Shown here one piece after another: positions 62,604 to 64,000 of a stretch of DNA of 64,000 nt. The stretch comes from Paenibacillus sp. FSL K6-1330. GTDB taxonomy: Bacteria; Bacillota; Bacilli; Paenibacillales; Paenibacillaceae. The DNA is taken from contig NZ_CP150269.1 in the NCBI RefSeq assembly GCF_037976825.1, positions 1,531,501 through 1,595,500 of the forward strand, written 5' to 3'. Position 1 is the first letter of the stretch. The number at the start of each line of letters is the position of its first letter. The position numbers and the translations under genes were made by a program. The notes below the pieces were generated by a model that did no database searches, was not told the DNA's origin, and was given only the letters and a program-made list of their open reading frames with translations.

Positions 62604-64000
62604 TTACTTGCTCGCTTTATATGCGCTCAAGTATTCCTTCACCTTCGCTGGATCGGCAACCAGCTCGTTGCCGGTTTTAACGATTGGGCTGACAGTGGAG
62701 TAAGCTTTAATTTTGTTGTTGTTGTAGTAAGTCAGGATTTCATCCTGGTTGATGGAGTAGAGCACCGCTCTTCTCAAATCATCGCTTGTTGCCACATCAC
62801 GGTTTTTCGTGTTGAACAGCAAGTAGGATACGGCGTTACTTTCGATGGTTTGCAGCTTCAGCTTACTGTCGCCTTTAACCACATCGTATTTCGTTTCAGG
62901 CACGCCGTAGTACAGGTGAATTTCGCCGCTACGCAGTGCGGAGAGCGTGCTGTCCGCATCTTTGATAAAGCGAACTTTCACTTGTTCGATTTTCGGTTCG
63001 TGCTCGGTACCCTTCATATAGCCAGGGTTTTTGTAGAAGGTCGCTTCATAGTCAGTTTTGGAAGACAGAATGTAAGGACCGCTGGCATACAGCGTGTTGT
63101 TGTATTTGTCGCCTTCGGTTACCGTGTTTTGGTCGCCGTAAGGGATGTCTTTGTTCACATCGAATTTCTCAACATCATATGTGTTGATGGATTCCACTTG
63201 TTTCTTCGATACGATACCGGCCGATTGGTGAGCCAGGTAGTTCAACACTTGCGGGAACGGCTCGGTGGTCGTCAATTTAATGACTTGGTATTTACCATCT
63301 TTCGTGCTTGCTTGATTCTTGTCGTCGACAAGGGAAGTGATCTTGGTATCCAAACCAGCTTCCAGTGCATCCTTGATGCTTTCGCTGCCACCGGACACTT
63401 TAGTGTTCTCCAGTGTGCTCAGATCGGTTACAGCTTCAACCGTGTTGATATGCTCGTGAAGCGTGTAGGTGCGATGATCAGGTACCGAATTTTTGTCTTT
63501 GGCTCTGTTCATGGAGAAGATGACATCGTCAGCGCCTACGCGCTCGCCGGAATCTTCAGCCTTTTTATTTGTGATTTTCGCAAAGTCAATATCGTCTCTA
63601 AGAATGAAGTAGTACTCCGAGTTGCCTTCGCCAATGGCATGGTTATAAGACAGCGATCCTTCGGATGTGATCTTGTCATCATCGGTCAGGTTGATCAGAC
63701 GTACGTTCATGTTGGTGTTGATGATATTGATGGAACCATCGTTACCCTTGATTGGATCAAGAGAAGTCAGTTCAGAGATCGATTGGGACAGAATCAGCGG
63801 CTGCGTAGCACGCTTGGATTGGTCTTTGAAATCAACAGCTTCCCAAGGAAGGGAACGGGATTTCGAGAGACGGACGGAGTTTTCGTCCAGCACATCCTTG
63901 TTGAACGCTTGGCTCTTCAGGGAAATGTACAATGGCGCGATGTAAGCTTTGTCCGTAACGAGACGCTGTTCAAGCTGTTTGTAGGTTTCGGCAGCGTCCT
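62604..64000 (-). CDS. Oligopeptide ABC transporter substrate-binding protein, permuted order (5' end outside window)
   Basis: The frame is open to the window edge, so at least 465 residues are visible and the start is missing. SBP_bac_5 landmarks appear out of usual order. TYKQLEQRLVTDKAYIAPLYISL, normally near the C-terminus, comes first. Then comes LTSLDPIKGNDGSINIINTN, normally N-terminal, then ADDVIFSMNRAKD, GPYILSSKTDYEATFYKNP, IHLYYGVPETK and YLLFNTKNRDVATSDDLRRAVLYSIN. The protein ends at VKEYLSAYKASK, where the C-lobe would normally begin. A circular permutation or a fusion of two binding domains would explain this. No signal peptide is visible in the window. Confidence 0.8.
   Translation of the reverse strand, partial: DAAETYKQLEQRLVTDKAYIAPLYISLKSQAFNKDVLDENSVRLSKSRSLPWEAVDFKDQSKRATQPLILSQSISELTSLDPIKGNDGSINIINTNMNVRLINLTDDDKITSEGSLSYNHAIGEGNSEYYFILRDDIDFAKITNKKAEDSGERVGADDVIFSMNRAKDKNSVPDHRTYTLHEHINTVEAVTDLSTLENTKVSGGSESIKDALEAGLDTKITSLVDDKNQASTKDGKYQVIKLTTTEPFPQVLNYLAHQSAGIVSKKQVESINTYDVEKFDVNKDIPYGDQNTVTEGDKYNNTLYASGPYILSSKTDYEATFYKNPGYMKGTEHEPKIEQVKVRFIKDADSTLSALRSGEIHLYYGVPETKYDVVKGDSKLKLQTIESNAVSYLLFNTKNRDVATSDDLRRAVLYSINQDEILTYYNNNKIKAYSTVSPIVKTGNELVADPAKVKEYLSAYKASK

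Overview
The window looks like a chromosome segment of a Paenibacillus-type Gram-positive bacterium. The signs are S-layer-homology (SLH) proteins, many sugar ABC transporters paired with YesM-type histidine kinases and AraC-type response regulators, lipoprotein signal peptides, AGGAGG ribosome sites, HrcA/CIRCE control, and HxlR, PadR, TetR and WYL regulators. No rRNA or tRNA gene and no CRISPR array was seen. Assignments rest on reading motifs; no database search was run.

Layout. 1-0.4 kb: end of an SLH protein. 0.5-6.9 kb: nucleoside ABC operon (BMP lipoprotein, double ATPase, two permeases) continuing into a molybdopterin oxidoreductase and a nucleoside phosphorylase. 7-13 kb: DinB protein, a TetR gene and epimerase gene sharing a repeated operator, an ECF sigma factor overlapping a 402-residue repeat protein, and a TetR/YqeB pair. 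13-26 kb: glycan-use cluster (GH63-like hydrolase, kinase, AraC regulator, sugar ABC transporter, GH2 beta-galactosidase, MFS) in which three promoters share a -10/cre-like box. An intergenic palindromic repeat occurs there in a long and a short form. 26-33 kb: htpG under a perfect CIRCE element, then small regulator/effector units. 33-46.5 kb: a second sugar cluster with kinase/AraC regulator divergent from an ABC transporter, followed by an isomerase, two Gfo/Idh/MocA oxidoreductases, NagB and NagA. A complete IS200/IS605 element (tnpA, tnpB, predicted omegaRNA) sits between the kinase gene and what looks like its own promoter.

46.5-54.5 kb: OmpR-type two-component system with a PepSY-like secreted protein, a decayed IS200 remnant, a nucleotidyltransferase, a WYL regulator divergent from a DinB gene, a peptidase-E-like protein and a DUF4097 lipoprotein. 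54.5-58.3 kb is the most interesting part. A secreted erythromycin-esterase-family protein and an RlmA-type 23S rRNA methyltransferase lie within 4 kb, and each is preceded by a short upstream ORF. The one before the methyltransferase encodes MIHFIRLR, which matches the macrolide-arrest leader ErmDL (MTHSMRLR...) in the position of RLR. This suggests a drug-sensing resistance module.

58-64 kb: VOC-family protein, a frameshifted SLH protein, a secreted protein with six exact 16-residue YLNS..W repeats, a small hydrolase, and an oligopeptide-binding protein cut by the window edge whose landmarks appear in circularly permuted order.
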